Shown one piece after another: positions 1 through 14,000 of a stretch of 64,000 nucleotides of DNA. The stretch comes from Oryzias latipes (taxonomy: Eukaryota > Chordata > Actinopteri > Beloniformes > Adrianichthyidae): contig NC_019863.2 of NCBI RefSeq assembly GCF_002234675.1, positions 2,346,609-2,410,608 of the forward strand, in the 5' to 3' direction. The notes beneath the pieces were generated by a model. It ran no database searches. It was not told the DNA's origin and was given only the letters and a program-made list of their open reading frames with translations. The number at the start of each line of letters is the position of its first letter. Position 1 is the stretch's first letter. The translations under genes and the position numbers were made by a program.

Positions 1-1222
<1,222 letters not shown>

Positions 1223-3680
1223 TCAGCTGACATTTGGACTCATATTCAATGAACCACAATGGCCATGTTTTCTGGGCTGTGAGGAAAACTGGATCTTTTA
1301 TGTAAGAAAACAACAGAATTTTCTGATTTCTTTTTGCTCTTTACAGGTATTAGGCTGCGAAAGCACCCAGAACCCCTGAATGTGGAGCCCTGTCTTCCAG
1401 TGAGGAGCAATGTGTATAGATGCTGTGTTTCATGCTCCTCACTGGGTGCATACATACGTTGCTTTAAGTGTATTGCAGTGATTGCGGCAGGCTTGTGTCA
1501 GTACGACTTCCCTTTGATGAAACGTGCCACACAGAGAAAGGCGTTGCGGTCGCAGAACTCGTGTGTTTCTGTAATATTTTGTGCCAAAGGAGGAGGCGGG
1601 CTGGAGTCTGGAGCTGTAAAACAGTGAGAATTATTAAAACAAGTCGATTTGGTGCACAAATGTGGAGTGAAAGTATACCAGAACTCATCTGTGAACGGCA
1701 TCACCCGCTGTACTGTGCTGTGGGTGTTTTAAGCTGCTCATCCCTTTTGTTCTTGAAACCAGTTCTAGATATGATCTATGAGAAACTCTCGACTGAAGAT
1801 TTAATGTTTTAATAATAATAATAATACATTTTATTTAGAATACGCTTTACATTTTGGGTAAAATCTCAAAGCGCGTTTTGCTTCAGGACAGATGGACCAA
1901 AGTTGAGCTTAAGCAAAAAAAAAAAGAGATTTTATGGCACTTAACTTAGAGACAGATGTTTGCTTATATTGACATAATTTCTGGAAGTCTGCTAGATATA
2001 TTAAAGTATGCATTGGTCAAGTACATATAAGCCATATTAACTTGTAAAGGTTTTGTGGTCGTTAGTTGTTTGAGTACATTCCAGTAAAGAAATCTCTCCG
2101 TGCTGCTTTCAACATCTCTTTCTAATTTTGTATTAATACACTTAAAATGCATTCCAATGTTTAGAGAGAGAAAAATTTGTTATTTTTGTGATCATCACCA
2201 TTAAAGAAGAAGAGTTCTTCAGTTGACCTGAGACACAGAGATAGACGTCAGAAAACACTGTCTGTCTGCACCTCAGGACTGTCAGGTAACCACAATCTAG
2301 GTGTGTTAATACGTTTTCTTCTCATTATTTCTGCTTTAATTCATGATTTAAAATCCCATGTAAATGCATGCATGTAAATAAAACTTTTAAAACCAATGCC
2401 AAGCTTAGTTGCCCAGCAAAAAAAGACTTGATCAGGGTTTCAAATCTGTTTTTAACAGGAATGACTTTAGTGTGTTGACACGGTTTACACAGCAGTCTGT
2501 AAAGGGCTCAGTCATGTCTTCTTGGGTTTTCTAGCAGACTCTGGTCATTTCTTACTCGGGTGATGTCTGGCTTTGTTGTTGGTGAATCGTAACCACAAAA
2601 AAGATTCTTTTTATACAACTGCAAGCAGTCCGGACTCTACTTTAGTCTAGCTTTGCTGCGTTGAACTAAACAGCTGTGTTAGCTGCGGTTATATGTCAAA
2701 TTTGAACTTTTAACACAACAGTTTAGTTTTGTAGAAGGGTCTATTTTTTTTCTTCAAAGACTTGAGCACTGTTTTGTGAGCCTTTCAAAATGCATAGATT
2801 AGCAGTTACCTCTATAATCACAAGCCATGCATTTTGAGATTAGGTTCAGCTGATTGATCAGTTTTGCTTCAAGTGGCACAGATTGAAAAATGTCATTTCT
2901 TGCTAAATCTAAAAGTCTATGATGTATTTTTTGCACATGCTGGTGGTCGATGGTTTCACGTTATTCTTTACAGCAGTTTCTACTCAAACTAAGGTTTCTT
3001 AACTCACAGATGTTTCTTTTTTAAGTGATTCTCTAAATCACACGTGCATCTCCTCTGAAGCTTCAGAGTCTGCCATATTTGCTTTATTTTGTGTGTGCAG
3101 TTATTTTTATTCACATTAAAGCTATTTTAGACTAGATTAATCAAAATGCGTCTTTCTTTTCCTTTTTTGTACCTCTGTTGCACTTTTAACATTTTCTTAA
3201 CATGATGATGGTACTTTTTGTAAATGATTGTGTTTCTTCAATAGTCAACATTCAAAGAATGTGTTGTTGATAAGGCCGCTAAAACAGATTTTTAGACGGC
3301 ATAAATCAATGTTTTACTTTGTTTTTCTTTATTTTGAAATGGTATCCCTGTGAAGTTCTCTTTGAATATGTTCTAAACTTGATGATGGTACATTTTGTCC
3401 TTTTCTATGCTTGTCACATGATCATACTGAAAGGCTTTTCTGTATGGACAGAGAATGTTATTTTAATGCAGCAAATAGATTTATTCCTGTTAGGCTTTAG
3501 TAAACCACTGTGATTATAAAGCTGGACACTGTTTCATTTGAAAACAGGAGTATTTATGATGCAAATGTTTGTTACATTTTAGGCTTTTATTCCTATCGTT
3601 TAAATTTAAATGGTTGTTTCATTTGATCCCTTATCATACTTTTGCACCTTTTCCTTCAATAAACTGCTGAAACAAACAAA
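1223..3680 (+). other. ahcyl1: ahcyl1 3' UTR with poly(A) signal
   Basis: About 2.4 kb of AT-rich, non-coding sequence follows the ahcyl1 stop. An AATAAA hexamer at 3658-3663, after a T-rich stretch, is the best end candidate; another AATAAA occurs near 2377. Long 3' UTRs are usual for this gene. The short reading frames here (for example 1334-1812) have no recognisable domain. The exact transcript end is inferred. Confidence 0.55.
1811..1895. repeat. short interspersed repeat fragment in the ahcyl1 3' UTR
   Basis: An (aat)n run is followed by acattttatttagaatacgc and aaatctcaaagcgcg. It resembles a fish repeat made of a tri-nucleotide run plus a 'carry-over' sequence. Classification is uncertain. 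Confidence 0.3.
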
Positions 3681-3689
3681 CTGCTCAGT

Positions 3690-5040
3690 CATGGCATTTG
3701 TTAGAAACGGCCTTGTGTTCTTCTGCTTTAATCAGAGGCAATCAGACCACAGAGTTTCTCCTTTTTAGTTATGTTTTCATCTAACCGTTATAAGGGACCA
3801 AACAAAATTGCTTCAATTTAAATAAACACACATTTGAAATGAATGTTTATTGATATGAGGATTTATTTTGTTGTTAAATTCACTAAAGACACGAATGACA
3901 TTGAAGTAAGATGAAAAAAAGAAACTGTTCCTTTCAAATGTTTTTTTTTTAACGTTTAAAAATCGTATTTGAATGTATTCTTCTGTTAACCCCTTCACAC
4001 CATAGCTCATTCATTTGCAACGTACCATAAAATCTGGGATTTAATCTGATTTCACCTTGGACAGAAAAACATTGAAGATTTTTTTGTAAAATAGGCACAA
4101 AGGGTTAAAATATAAATATTCCTTATAGTTTTTTTATAATAATGTATTTTATTTGTCACACAATGTTAAAAATAGATATTGTTTTACCAAACTAAAAGTC
4201 CTATTTTTAAACATCACATACAAAATTATATAGGCAGAGTGAATGTCACGAGGTAGAAAGTAAAATACTATCTTAAATATGGCTACAATATAGAAGCATC
4301 AAAAGTAAATGAACAACAATGAGCTACAGAGTCTGTTTTTTAAAGTGTTGTTTTTAAGCAAATACTGTATGTTCCAATTGCCTTATATTGTTTTAATTTG
4401 TTTATTGAGATTTGACCATATTGATTTAATTGTGCAAAAGTTTCCAAAGTTAGGTTTGGAATTTTATCATTTTCTTAGATGAATATGAAATTTTCCTAAC
4501 ATCTTAAATTAATTGTTTCATAAACACTAAATACTCGTCTATACGGTCAATATAACTGGTTGCAACCATGCTTTTTTGTTGTTGTTTTTTAATTTGATAT
4601 TGTGCGTACCTACGATGGAGTTTTAGGGCCAACAAAAAAAAGTATTACAAGATTTAAAGTGGTAAATATACAACATTATTGTCATGATTTACCAGTTGTG
4701 ACTATTTTCTTGTAAATTCGGGACTGAGATGATGTAATTAAAAAAAAAAAAAAAGACTTTAAACTGGCCCTAAAACTTCATCGTACCCTGGTACTACTAA
4801 TTACAGTTCAAGTAATATTCATATACAAAAAATAAAAATAAAACAATTGACAAATGGTCTCCCCCAGAACAATTTTACCACAAATTTAATTTAACAGGAT
4901 ATATGTGAAAAACTATGTAGTATTTTAAATGACACAACAAATCATAAAAACCATCATAAAATCCTCGGGGTGCAATAATTGACTTTAGTTTATGGACCGT
5001 GTACTCCCCATTGACAGCGTGTCACAGGGATATTCTCGTA
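3690..5040. other. intergenic spacer ahcyl1-strip1
   Basis: AT-rich unique-looking DNA with homopolymer runs (for example A-tract 4740-4755). No coding exon, RNA gene or clear mobile element was recognised. Confidence 0.5.
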
Positions 5041-5053
5041 GTCTAAACTCTCG

Positions 5054-5063
5054 TCTCGCGAGA
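5054..5063. promoter_or_regulatory. strip1: TCTCGCGAGA palindromic promoter element of strip1
   Basis: A perfect TCTCGCGAGA palindrome lies 15 bases before the strip1 start codon. In vertebrates this motif is a known core-promoter element of CpG-type housekeeping genes and is bound by BANP. Its position suggests transcription starts very close to it, giving a short 5' UTR. No TATA box is evident nearby. Function here is inferred from the motif and its position. Confidence 0.7.
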
Positions 5064-5078
5064 AAACACCTCGGCGGA

Positions 5079-8000
5079 ATGGACCTCGGTGGCAATGGCG
5101 GAGGGCTGCCGGTAAACAATAAACAGAGAGCAATGACGCCGAATAAAAGCAGGGGGGAATTCCCTCGAAATTCAAGAAAAGATTCAGACGTACGTACAAG
5201 CAGTTTGTGTCAGCTTTTTTTAAACATTGTGTTTAAAATAGCAGTTAAAGGAACAAGGCCCGTATTTTTAGCTAATTAGCTAGTTTTGTGTCTGTACCCT
5301 AAATTGTTCTTCTTGTGACACAATTAGCTAAATAATGATTCTTTAAAAACACTTGGACCTGTTCCTAGGAGGGTTCTATTTAGTTGTGAATCCCTGTGTT
5401 GACTTCTTAAACGATGCTAATGTAGCTGGTCGATGGGATGACAGCCAGTCTCAGGCTGGGTTTGGCTGTCAGGAGCGATTCTCTGCCCGTCGAAAAAGCA
5501 ACTTTCAGGTTTGATGTCTTCAGCTTAAAAAATGTGCAATAAAGTTTATTGAAAAAAAAAACCTTCAAAATTTGCGACAGTGTGCGTGTGCTGCACATAT
5601 GTGTCTAATTCCCAGTATTGCTCTTCCTTCCAGCTTTTAAAAACTCCAATGGAACATTAAAGACAAACAAGAGTAACCGACAGCAAACACGAAGGAGCCA
5701 CAAAGTCTCCACCCTGTAGAAAAATAGGACACTGATTTTTTTGTACTTATGCTATTGTTGCTGTTAAGATAAACGAGACATTGCAAAATAAATAAATAAA
5801 ATAAAAAGAAATAAAGAAAACGAAGAGGAAAAATACCCTTTTAAAAAAATAGGAAATATTCAAAATTTTTGATGGTACAAGGAGCTCAAAAAATCTGTCA
5901 AAGTGTTTAGAACGACTTTGATTAACTAGGATTCTAAGGATAGGATTCTTGGAGAATTATGGTTACTATAGTCAAGAACCTCATTGAGTGATGTGTACTT
6001 TTCTTCAACCTTTTGTCAATTAGTTCAATAAACTTTGAGTTAGTTTACTTCATTTTTTTAAACTTTACCACTTGGTTACTTTTTACTTTAGGCCTGCACA
6101 GTAAACTGCAATTTTATCGTTTTCACGATACCAAGCTGTGCTAGACAGACATCGCAAAGGACGGTGAAAACTGCGATAAATGGTTACCTTAAATGTGCTA
6201 AAACAATCTTTTGGCAGCGTGAAGTATTTAACGAATCATAAAATTCCCTTTATGCATTTGACCAAATGGATGGACCCCTTTGATGTTGGATGCTCTCCTC
6301 CTATGTAGACTACTCTTAATTAAATTGAACTGTTGCAGTGAAATGGAATTGATGTTTATGGTTGTTTTACGTAAGGGCTAATGGCCGACGAAATACACAT
6401 TATCCTTTTTTAACGCACGGCGTGGAAGCCTGTACCGTCCTCCGCTTCGCGTGCGACGGTTGCTTCCGCGAAGTGCGTTAAAAAGTAATAATGCACTCTT
6501 CAAAGACCATTAACCTGCTTATACCATGGTCACTTACAAAATAAATGAATAGAAACCCGTTTTAGGTCCTCAATTCTTGTTTTTTTCAAATTTGGATCGC
6601 TTTTCTCACAAAAAGCAGACTATTTGTTACGTAGTGCGGCGCAATGTAACAAAATAGTCCGCTTTTTGTGAGAAAAGCGATCCAAACCGGGGAAAAAAAC
6701 AAGAATTAAGGACTAAAAACTGGTTAATATTTTTTCTAGGAGAGCCTAGATCCCAGGTGTCAAACTCCAGGTCTCAGGGGCTGCAGGCATGTAACTAACC
6801 TGCTATTTTGTAGGATTTTGTTGGTGTAACACACCTGGATGCATTCAAGAAATGGAGTCCTGGCTTAGATCTTTCTTTTTTTGTCCTCTTGGTGCGATTC
6901 GTGAGCAGTTTCTGTGTTGTGGCGTAGACTGTTGTCTCGCTAGAAGAGCCTCATACATAGAGAGTTGGATATATGAATTTGTCAACATAATAGTTACAAA
7001 AATCAGCACTTTTCTAATGCTTTTACAGTAGTTCAACCGACTGGCAGACTCATCTGGAATATTGTTGTGAGAGCACAACGGGTGAAATATTTTTCTGGTC
7101 TACAGAATAGGCCTGCACAATATACCGCAAATTTATCGTTATCGCAATATCCAGCTCTGCAATATGCATATCGCAAAAGACGGTGAATATCGCAATAAAT
7201 CGTAAACCTTAAATGTGTTAATACAACCTCAAGGCAGCTTGAAGCATTTAACGAATCAAATAAATCCCTTTATGCATTTGACCAATCGGATGGACGCCTT
7301 CACCTTGTTGACCAATCGGATGGAGGCCTGTTATGTTAGATGTTTGTCTCCTATGTCGACAAGGGTCATTTGGAGTATAATTTTTAAACTGTTGCAATGA
7401 AATGGGAATGATGTTTTTGTTTATTTTGTTAATTGTTTGTATACCGCAAATTATACCGTTATCGCAATATTATTCTTAAATATCGCATATCGCGAGTTTT
7501 CCTCATATCGTGCAGCCCTAGTACAGAAAAAATGTTGCTATTCAGAAAACTTTAAAAAAACAAAACAAAAACATTCATCGATAAAAGACTACAGTTAAAA
7601 TACAAAGTTGTATTCTAAGTCTGGATACTGGTAATGTTGTCAGAGGGTTTCTGTTTATAAGTGTTTATGGATGCATTGTTTATACAGGAGACATCGGACC
7701 TCTTGGCTTCAGTTTCAGGTCTAACTTCCTGTTTGCCTGTGTTGTGCTCAGGGCCTGTCTGAGTCTCCGGATCTGGAGTTTGATTATTCTGATACAGACA
7801 AATGGGCTTCAGAGCTGTCAGGTCTGTAAAGCTGTGATTTTCTAAAGAAAAAAAGTCTATTTGTCCCAAAGCTAATCTGTGCTAATAAATATGTTTTTGT
7901 TCTTTTTTTAACCCTCTTTCTGTTTCAGAGCTTTACAGCTACACCGAAGGACCTGAGTTTGCTCTGAATCGGAAGTGCTTTGAAGATGAGTTCAGCACTC

Positions 8001-11000
8001 ATGGTAGATTGTGGATAAGAGTGCATGCGTTGTAGAGACTGTACATATACGAATGTATTCTTACTTCCTCTGTGGTGCCTCAGTGTCGGACAAAAAGTGG
8101 ACGGAGCTGGACGCAGCTCAGCACAGAGCTCACGCCATGCGGCTCCTGGACAGTCTGGAAGTCATTGTTCGCGAGAAGAGGCTGAAGGTTGCCAGAGCCA
8201 TCCTCTACATGACTCAGGGTCTGTGCTCCTCACTTTTAGGGCACTTTTGGGGGACTGGAGTTACCATGATAAATGTGTTTTTCTGTGTTTTTCTTCAGGG
8301 ACCTTTGCAGAGTGCAGCTCAGAGGCTGAGGTCCAATACTGGACGAGATATAACATTTTCCTGCTGCTCGATGTTGGGACCTTCTCCGCTCTGGTAGAAC
8401 TTCTCAACATGGAGATGGAGTATGTTCTTCAGCAGCAAACAGTGGCATTGTCTCACTTGATGAGGTGTAGTAATCCACTCTTCTCTCTCTCTCTCTCTCT
8501 CCCCCCCCACACACACACAGTAACAGTGCTGCCTGCAGCAGTGCGGTCAGAAAACCGGCCATCTCCCTCGCTGACAGCACCGACCTCCGGGTTCTGCTTA
8601 ATATAATGTATCTGATGGTGGAAACGATCCAACAGGAAGATCCGGCCGACAAGCCCGAGTGGAAGGCCATGAGGGAAACCTTCAGAGCAGAACTGGGTAA
8701 ATGAGGTCAGAAGGGCTTCAGTCAGAGAGCGAATAACTGTGAGACTAAGTGGATGCTCTCCTTCAGGTTCTCCTCTGTTTAACAACGAACCCATTTCTGT
8801 CACGCTCTTTGGGATGGTCACCAAGTTCTGCAGCGGCCACGCCCCCCACTTCCCAATGAAAAAAGTGCTACTGTTGTTGTGGAAAAGCATTCTGGTAAGA
8901 GTCAGAAACATCTGCTTTTTTTTATCAGAGTGGAACTATTTTATGTTGTTGTTTTTTTTACCTCTTCTCTGCTTTAGTTCACCCTTGGAGGCTTTGAGCA
9001 GCTCCAGAGCTTGAAGGTCCGTAGACGTCAGGAACTGGGTCTTCCTCCTCTGCCGGAGGACAGCATTCGGGTGGTCCGCAGTATGAGGGCGGCCTCTCCT
9101 CCCGCTTCAGCGTCCGACCTCATCGAGCAGCAGCAGAAACGGGCTCGTCGTGAACACAAGGTCCGTGCCACTCTGACACTTGTCACTCGGTTATATATAT
9201 GTTCTCCACGTTGCCGTGCCGTCGTTTAGCCAGAATGAGGGTGTGCTGATGACGTCTTCACGTTTGCAGGCACTGATCAAACAAGACAACCTGGACGCTT
9301 TCAATGAGAAGGACCCTTACAAGGCCGACGATGCTCGTGACGATGAGGACGACAACGATGACAACGACAACTCTTTGGAGACGGAAACGTTTCCACTGGA
9401 AAGAGATGAAGTGATGCCTCCACCCATTCCCCACCCTCCATCTGAGAGGGTGTCCTTCCCTAAGGGCCTGCCATGGGCCCCTAAAGTCAGGTACTGTTCA
9501 CCCTCACCTGGCAGTTTGGGGAAATAATCCTAACTTTTGACTTTACTTGTTTTTTTGACGCCACAGAGAAAAGGATATTGAAAGTTTTCTGGAATCAAGC
9601 CGAAGTAAATTCATCGGTTACACTCTGGGAAGGTGAGTTTTGTTGGGTTCACTGACCGCTAGCTGCCTTTGTGGGATGATACATGCATGTGCTTTCCCTC
9701 CAGTGACACGGACACAGTGGTTGGCTTACCCCGGCCCATTCACGAGAGCATCAGGACGCTGAAGCAGGTACAGCAAAGGCTTTTTCATGCTTTCTGGTCT
9801 CTCCAAAATATGTTTGAGGTGAAATGATGGTATTTTAAGTGGCATTTAAGGGTATTTTGATTTTTTTTGCAGCACAAATATGTCTCCATAGCAGAAATCC
9901 AGATGGCAAAGGAGGAGGAATACCAGAAAACTCCTCTGTCGGGTGTAAGTACTGCAGAAAGTCTTTCAGACAATACTGCACTGCACTGTGGAGGATTGAT
10001 TGAAAGCATATGAGAACTGGACTGAGCGAGTGTGAAAATGGTTTACTTCCAGCTCCAACCAAATTAAGTCAATTCAGTCACCTTTGCTTGCAATATGAAT
10101 GTTGCCATGTTGAAACCAGAAAAAGGGGGTGTCCAAATTCCTCTGATGGCCGCGGCCTTCCCGGGCGACGTCTGCCGGGCCCTTCGTCAAGCGGGTAGGC
10201 CAGATGTTTACGGCTGTGAATTCGGGCGAGTCTAGCCTTTACATTGGCGAATGTCCTGTCGCCTAGCAACCGTCAGTCCCGAACAGGAAGGAGTAGTGAA
10301 CCAGGCATGGAGCTTAACATTTTCCTGCCTTGTTTGATGCGACTTCTAATCTTGGAGGTGTAGATATAAAAAGGTGTAATTATCTCCAACTCCGGGTCCC
10401 GCTTCACAGTCCGCCATTGTTGCCAGAAAATCTCCAGCGTTTTGGGATACGGACGGCATACGAGGATACACCAGACCAATCCTTGAAAAGAAGGACGTAT
10501 TGATTGGCCGCATTTGAAGGAGTCGTTGAATTTGGACAGCACTTGTCGCGGTGCTGTGACTTAAGCAGCCTTCAAACGCAGCCCAGGAAGAACGCAGCCC
10601 TCAAATGTGGACACAGCAACATTAAGTAAGCAGGGTCATCGTTTCTATGGCAACCACTCAAGAGCGAGCTTGTTGGACGTCCACCCCTGTACCACTTGAA
10701 AGCATCTGTCAATCAGATGTGTCAAACGTTTGACGTTAAACCACGTACTTTTATTGAGGCACCCGATTGGTCAGTTTATAAATTGAACTACAGAGAAAAT
10801 ATGAAAAATCAAAAAGTAGGATTAGCAAGAACATGTTGCAAAAAAATGCATCAGAGCAAAAATGTTTGTTCTGACTAATAGGATGACGGAGTAACAGCTG
10901 TTCATGTCTCCATTGAAGTCTATGGGATTTTGGCTTCTTGGAGCCAGCTGGTACTTCCTGTTTGGAAGGGGGGAGGGGTCACTCATTCCAGTTTTCATGT

Positions 11001-14000
11001 ACTGTCAATGGTATCTTGAAATGAAACCACTGTAAAAATACACAACATATGAGGCCTTATGCTTTTTTTGATTTCTTTTTAATCAGGGAGATGAAGAAAT
11101 GGAGATGTCTGCTACGGAGCTGCTCTATCAGGGAATTCTGCCCAGCTTGCCTCAGTACATGGTAAGCGCTCTTAAAGACATTTAAGTCCAGCGTTTCCTT
11201 CAAGCTATGTTCCCCCCGCCCTCTGCAACGTGCGTTCAAGCAACCACTTCCTGTGAAAAGTCTTATGGAAATGCTTCTGCGGTCCGCCACGTACAAAAGT
11301 CTCGCGTTCACGCAAGTTTCTACGATGCTGAGGTAAAGATTTCTTACTAGAATGAGTTATCTGCTAAATATAGATGTCTTCTAACTGCTAGCACAAAGGT
11401 TTGGGGTTTGGACCTGAGCAGGCGTAACAGCTGACCTTTGTTGGGTCATCTCTGAGAGAAACAGCCAGTAAGTCAGTGTGCAGCTGAACTGCTAGAAGGG
11501 GAACAACAGCAACTTGAAATGAGTGTGGAAACTCTCAGCCTTCAGCGCATTTTTGTGTCTCCGATATTTTCATCATCTTTGGATTGGACTCTGTTGCGGT
11601 CTTTATACGGGGTTTTAAGCCGGCAGCACAGACATTCTTTGTTTTCTTCCAGCTTTTCTGGAAAGAGAATTTCATTCGGCCTGGTTTCTTCAACAAATCT
11701 GCCTCATCACACAAAAGGCATTCATTAATGAAATGGCTGTTTCATTTTTCTTTTTCCTGACCATCAGATTGCTCTGCTGAAGATCCTTTTGGCTGCTGCG
11801 CCCACATCCAAAGCCAAAACCGACTCCATCAACATCCTGGCAGATGTGCTGCCTGAGGAAATGCCGTAAGTGGAAGGACGAGTCTTAGTTAAATCAGACG
11901 CAGGAAGAAAACCAAAGCGTCTTTTTCAGACAGTTGTTTGTGGCTCTTCTGTTTTGTGATCACACTTTCAGGAGATTCAACACAACCATAGAAGCAGGTT
12001 TATGTGTCACTGAAATCCATTCATTTCTGATAATGGACTCCCTCAAAGGACATTATCCCACTTAACCAAAGACATAAATATTAAATTGGTTAATACTACT
12101 TTCATCCTGTTATCTTTATGGTTTAATCATTTTTCGAAGGTAGTGGACCACTTGATCCTCGAGTTTCCAGCTCGCTCTGCTGCAGCTGGTGAGGACTAAC
12201 CAGCGGAGGAAAGGGGGCTTCATGCAGATCGTCATGTTCAGTGATAGAGAGCATCATTTTAACATTTTAAAAGAGAAAGTTCACCTCTTATTGTTCGTTT
12301 TTTTTGTCCAGAGGACGAAGCAAAAGTTTGTTTTGATGAAAAAGAGTCCACAAGTAGTTTCTTAGATTTCTAGAAACATCCACATTTAACTTTGATCATT
12401 AAATGTCAACAAACCATTGATTTAATCAAGGAATGATCAAATTATCTGTAAACGTGTTTTGTCAAATCCATCAAATAGTTTTAAGGAAACTATAAAATTC
12501 CTCGTGTCTTTTTTTTGCTGTTGTGAAATTTTTGTGTGCATTATCAGAAATGAACGCATTAATTTCTGATAATGCACACTTTGAAGGTCATTAACCCGCT
12601 TATACCATGATCACTTACACACAAAAAAAAAATATTCCACCAGTTTTTAGCACTTTATTCTCGTTATATTTTTGGTTTGGCTCGCTTTTCCCACAATTGT
12701 TATGTGGTTACGGTAACGTGACAACGCGCCATATCTATGCTATTGGTCACGATGGGTTAAATAAAGCATCAGTCCAGAGAAAGTTCACCTCTTACCGCTT
12801 GTTTTTGTCCTGATGATGAAGATAAAGTTTGTTTTAAAGAAGTCAGTGCAGTGATACAAAACATTTAAGCTAGGTGACCTTTTTTTTTGGCGTGCGTTAT
12901 CACGGTGGAAAATCCCTTTCTAATCCACACCCAGCAGAATCGAGAATTCACCCGGACCGTGGCATAACACTTTTTAATGGACACCCTGCAGCCAATCAGA
13001 ATCGAGTATTTATGTAGATCAGGGGATCAGCAACCTTTTTGAGGATGAGTAGAACAAAGGGCCACACAGGAACTGTTTACTGCAAATTTCCCCCGAAACA
13101 GAACTACAGACCAGTATAGTAATAGTGATGATAATGATAACTAGCAGTAGTTATTTTAACACTATGAATTGATTACTCACATATTGGGACATCTGCTCAA
13201 ACATTTGAAAGTCAGGGGGGGACACTAGTTTTATTGGTGGTACAATAGATCACTTTTTTTAAGCCAAGGAAATCATCAATCTTCTTGTCAGACCAAGTTT
13301 TTGAGTTTTTTTTTAACACTTTAATGAAAATTTAACATTTTGTGCAACATTTTCAGCTTAATCTTGTTAGTTTTATCAATGATCTGTGTGATTTGTCTGC
13401 TCGTTTACCATGTATGTGGGAGGCCTACACAGAGGGCTAACTGGATTTTTTTGTTCTTTATCAAAAACCTGCTGCCCTAAGCGAAGCTTTCTGGGAGTTT
13501 TTTCATGCAATGCAGTGAGACATTGCATCTTGAACAAGAAACCAAAATTATACCTAAAAAAAGGAGGAGAATCACAGGTTGTCAGAATGTACTACTTTAC
13601 ATTCTTGCACTGTGTCTGCTGCTGCTATAAAGCCCCTCCCACTGCAGACAGAGCAGTCGCAGTCTGGACCACCTGCTGCTCCGTCTGCGGTGTGTTCATG
13701 AACCCACACATAGAGACGTGCACTGGTGCTGTAGCAGAGCTCTTCAACGTAAAGAAACCTGATCTCTCGTCATCCACGTCCTCTGTGAAGAGGTCGAGAA
13801 AAGCTTTTAACAGAAGCTCCTCCCACCCGCGGCGGGAGCTTCAAGTAAGACAGACATCAAGAAGCAGCAACTTTGACGCATGTTAAAACCAACACGGTGA
13901 ACGTGAACGGGTTTGACGTGGGATTTGCGTTCGATGTGGACGGACAGGCCACCTGTTTTCCAGCTCTGCCTGCACTGCTCGCTGCTGATCACCTGGACCA

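Larger units (their letters stand above)
5190..7751 (+). other. strip1: strip1 intron 1
   Basis: The largest strip1 introns are this one and intron 14. It begins gtacgt directly after the codons for RKDSD. It carries two copies of a TA-rich hAT-like MITE and a large inverted repeat, annotated separately. The remaining sequence shows nothing recognisable. Confidence 0.7.
9945..11086 (+). other. strip1: strip1 intron 12 filled with MITE sequence
   Basis: Most of this 1.1 kb intron is repeat: a probable terminal-inverted-repeat element at about 10130-10545 and a second family at about 10640-11016 that recurs in inverted orientation at 21540-21925. No coding exon of its own was found. Confidence 0.6.

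Noticed and set aside
13410..13886. 158-codon open frame in strip1 intron 14
   Set aside because: No domain, no homologue recognised, and unsupported by splice signals; strip1 phases are complete without it.
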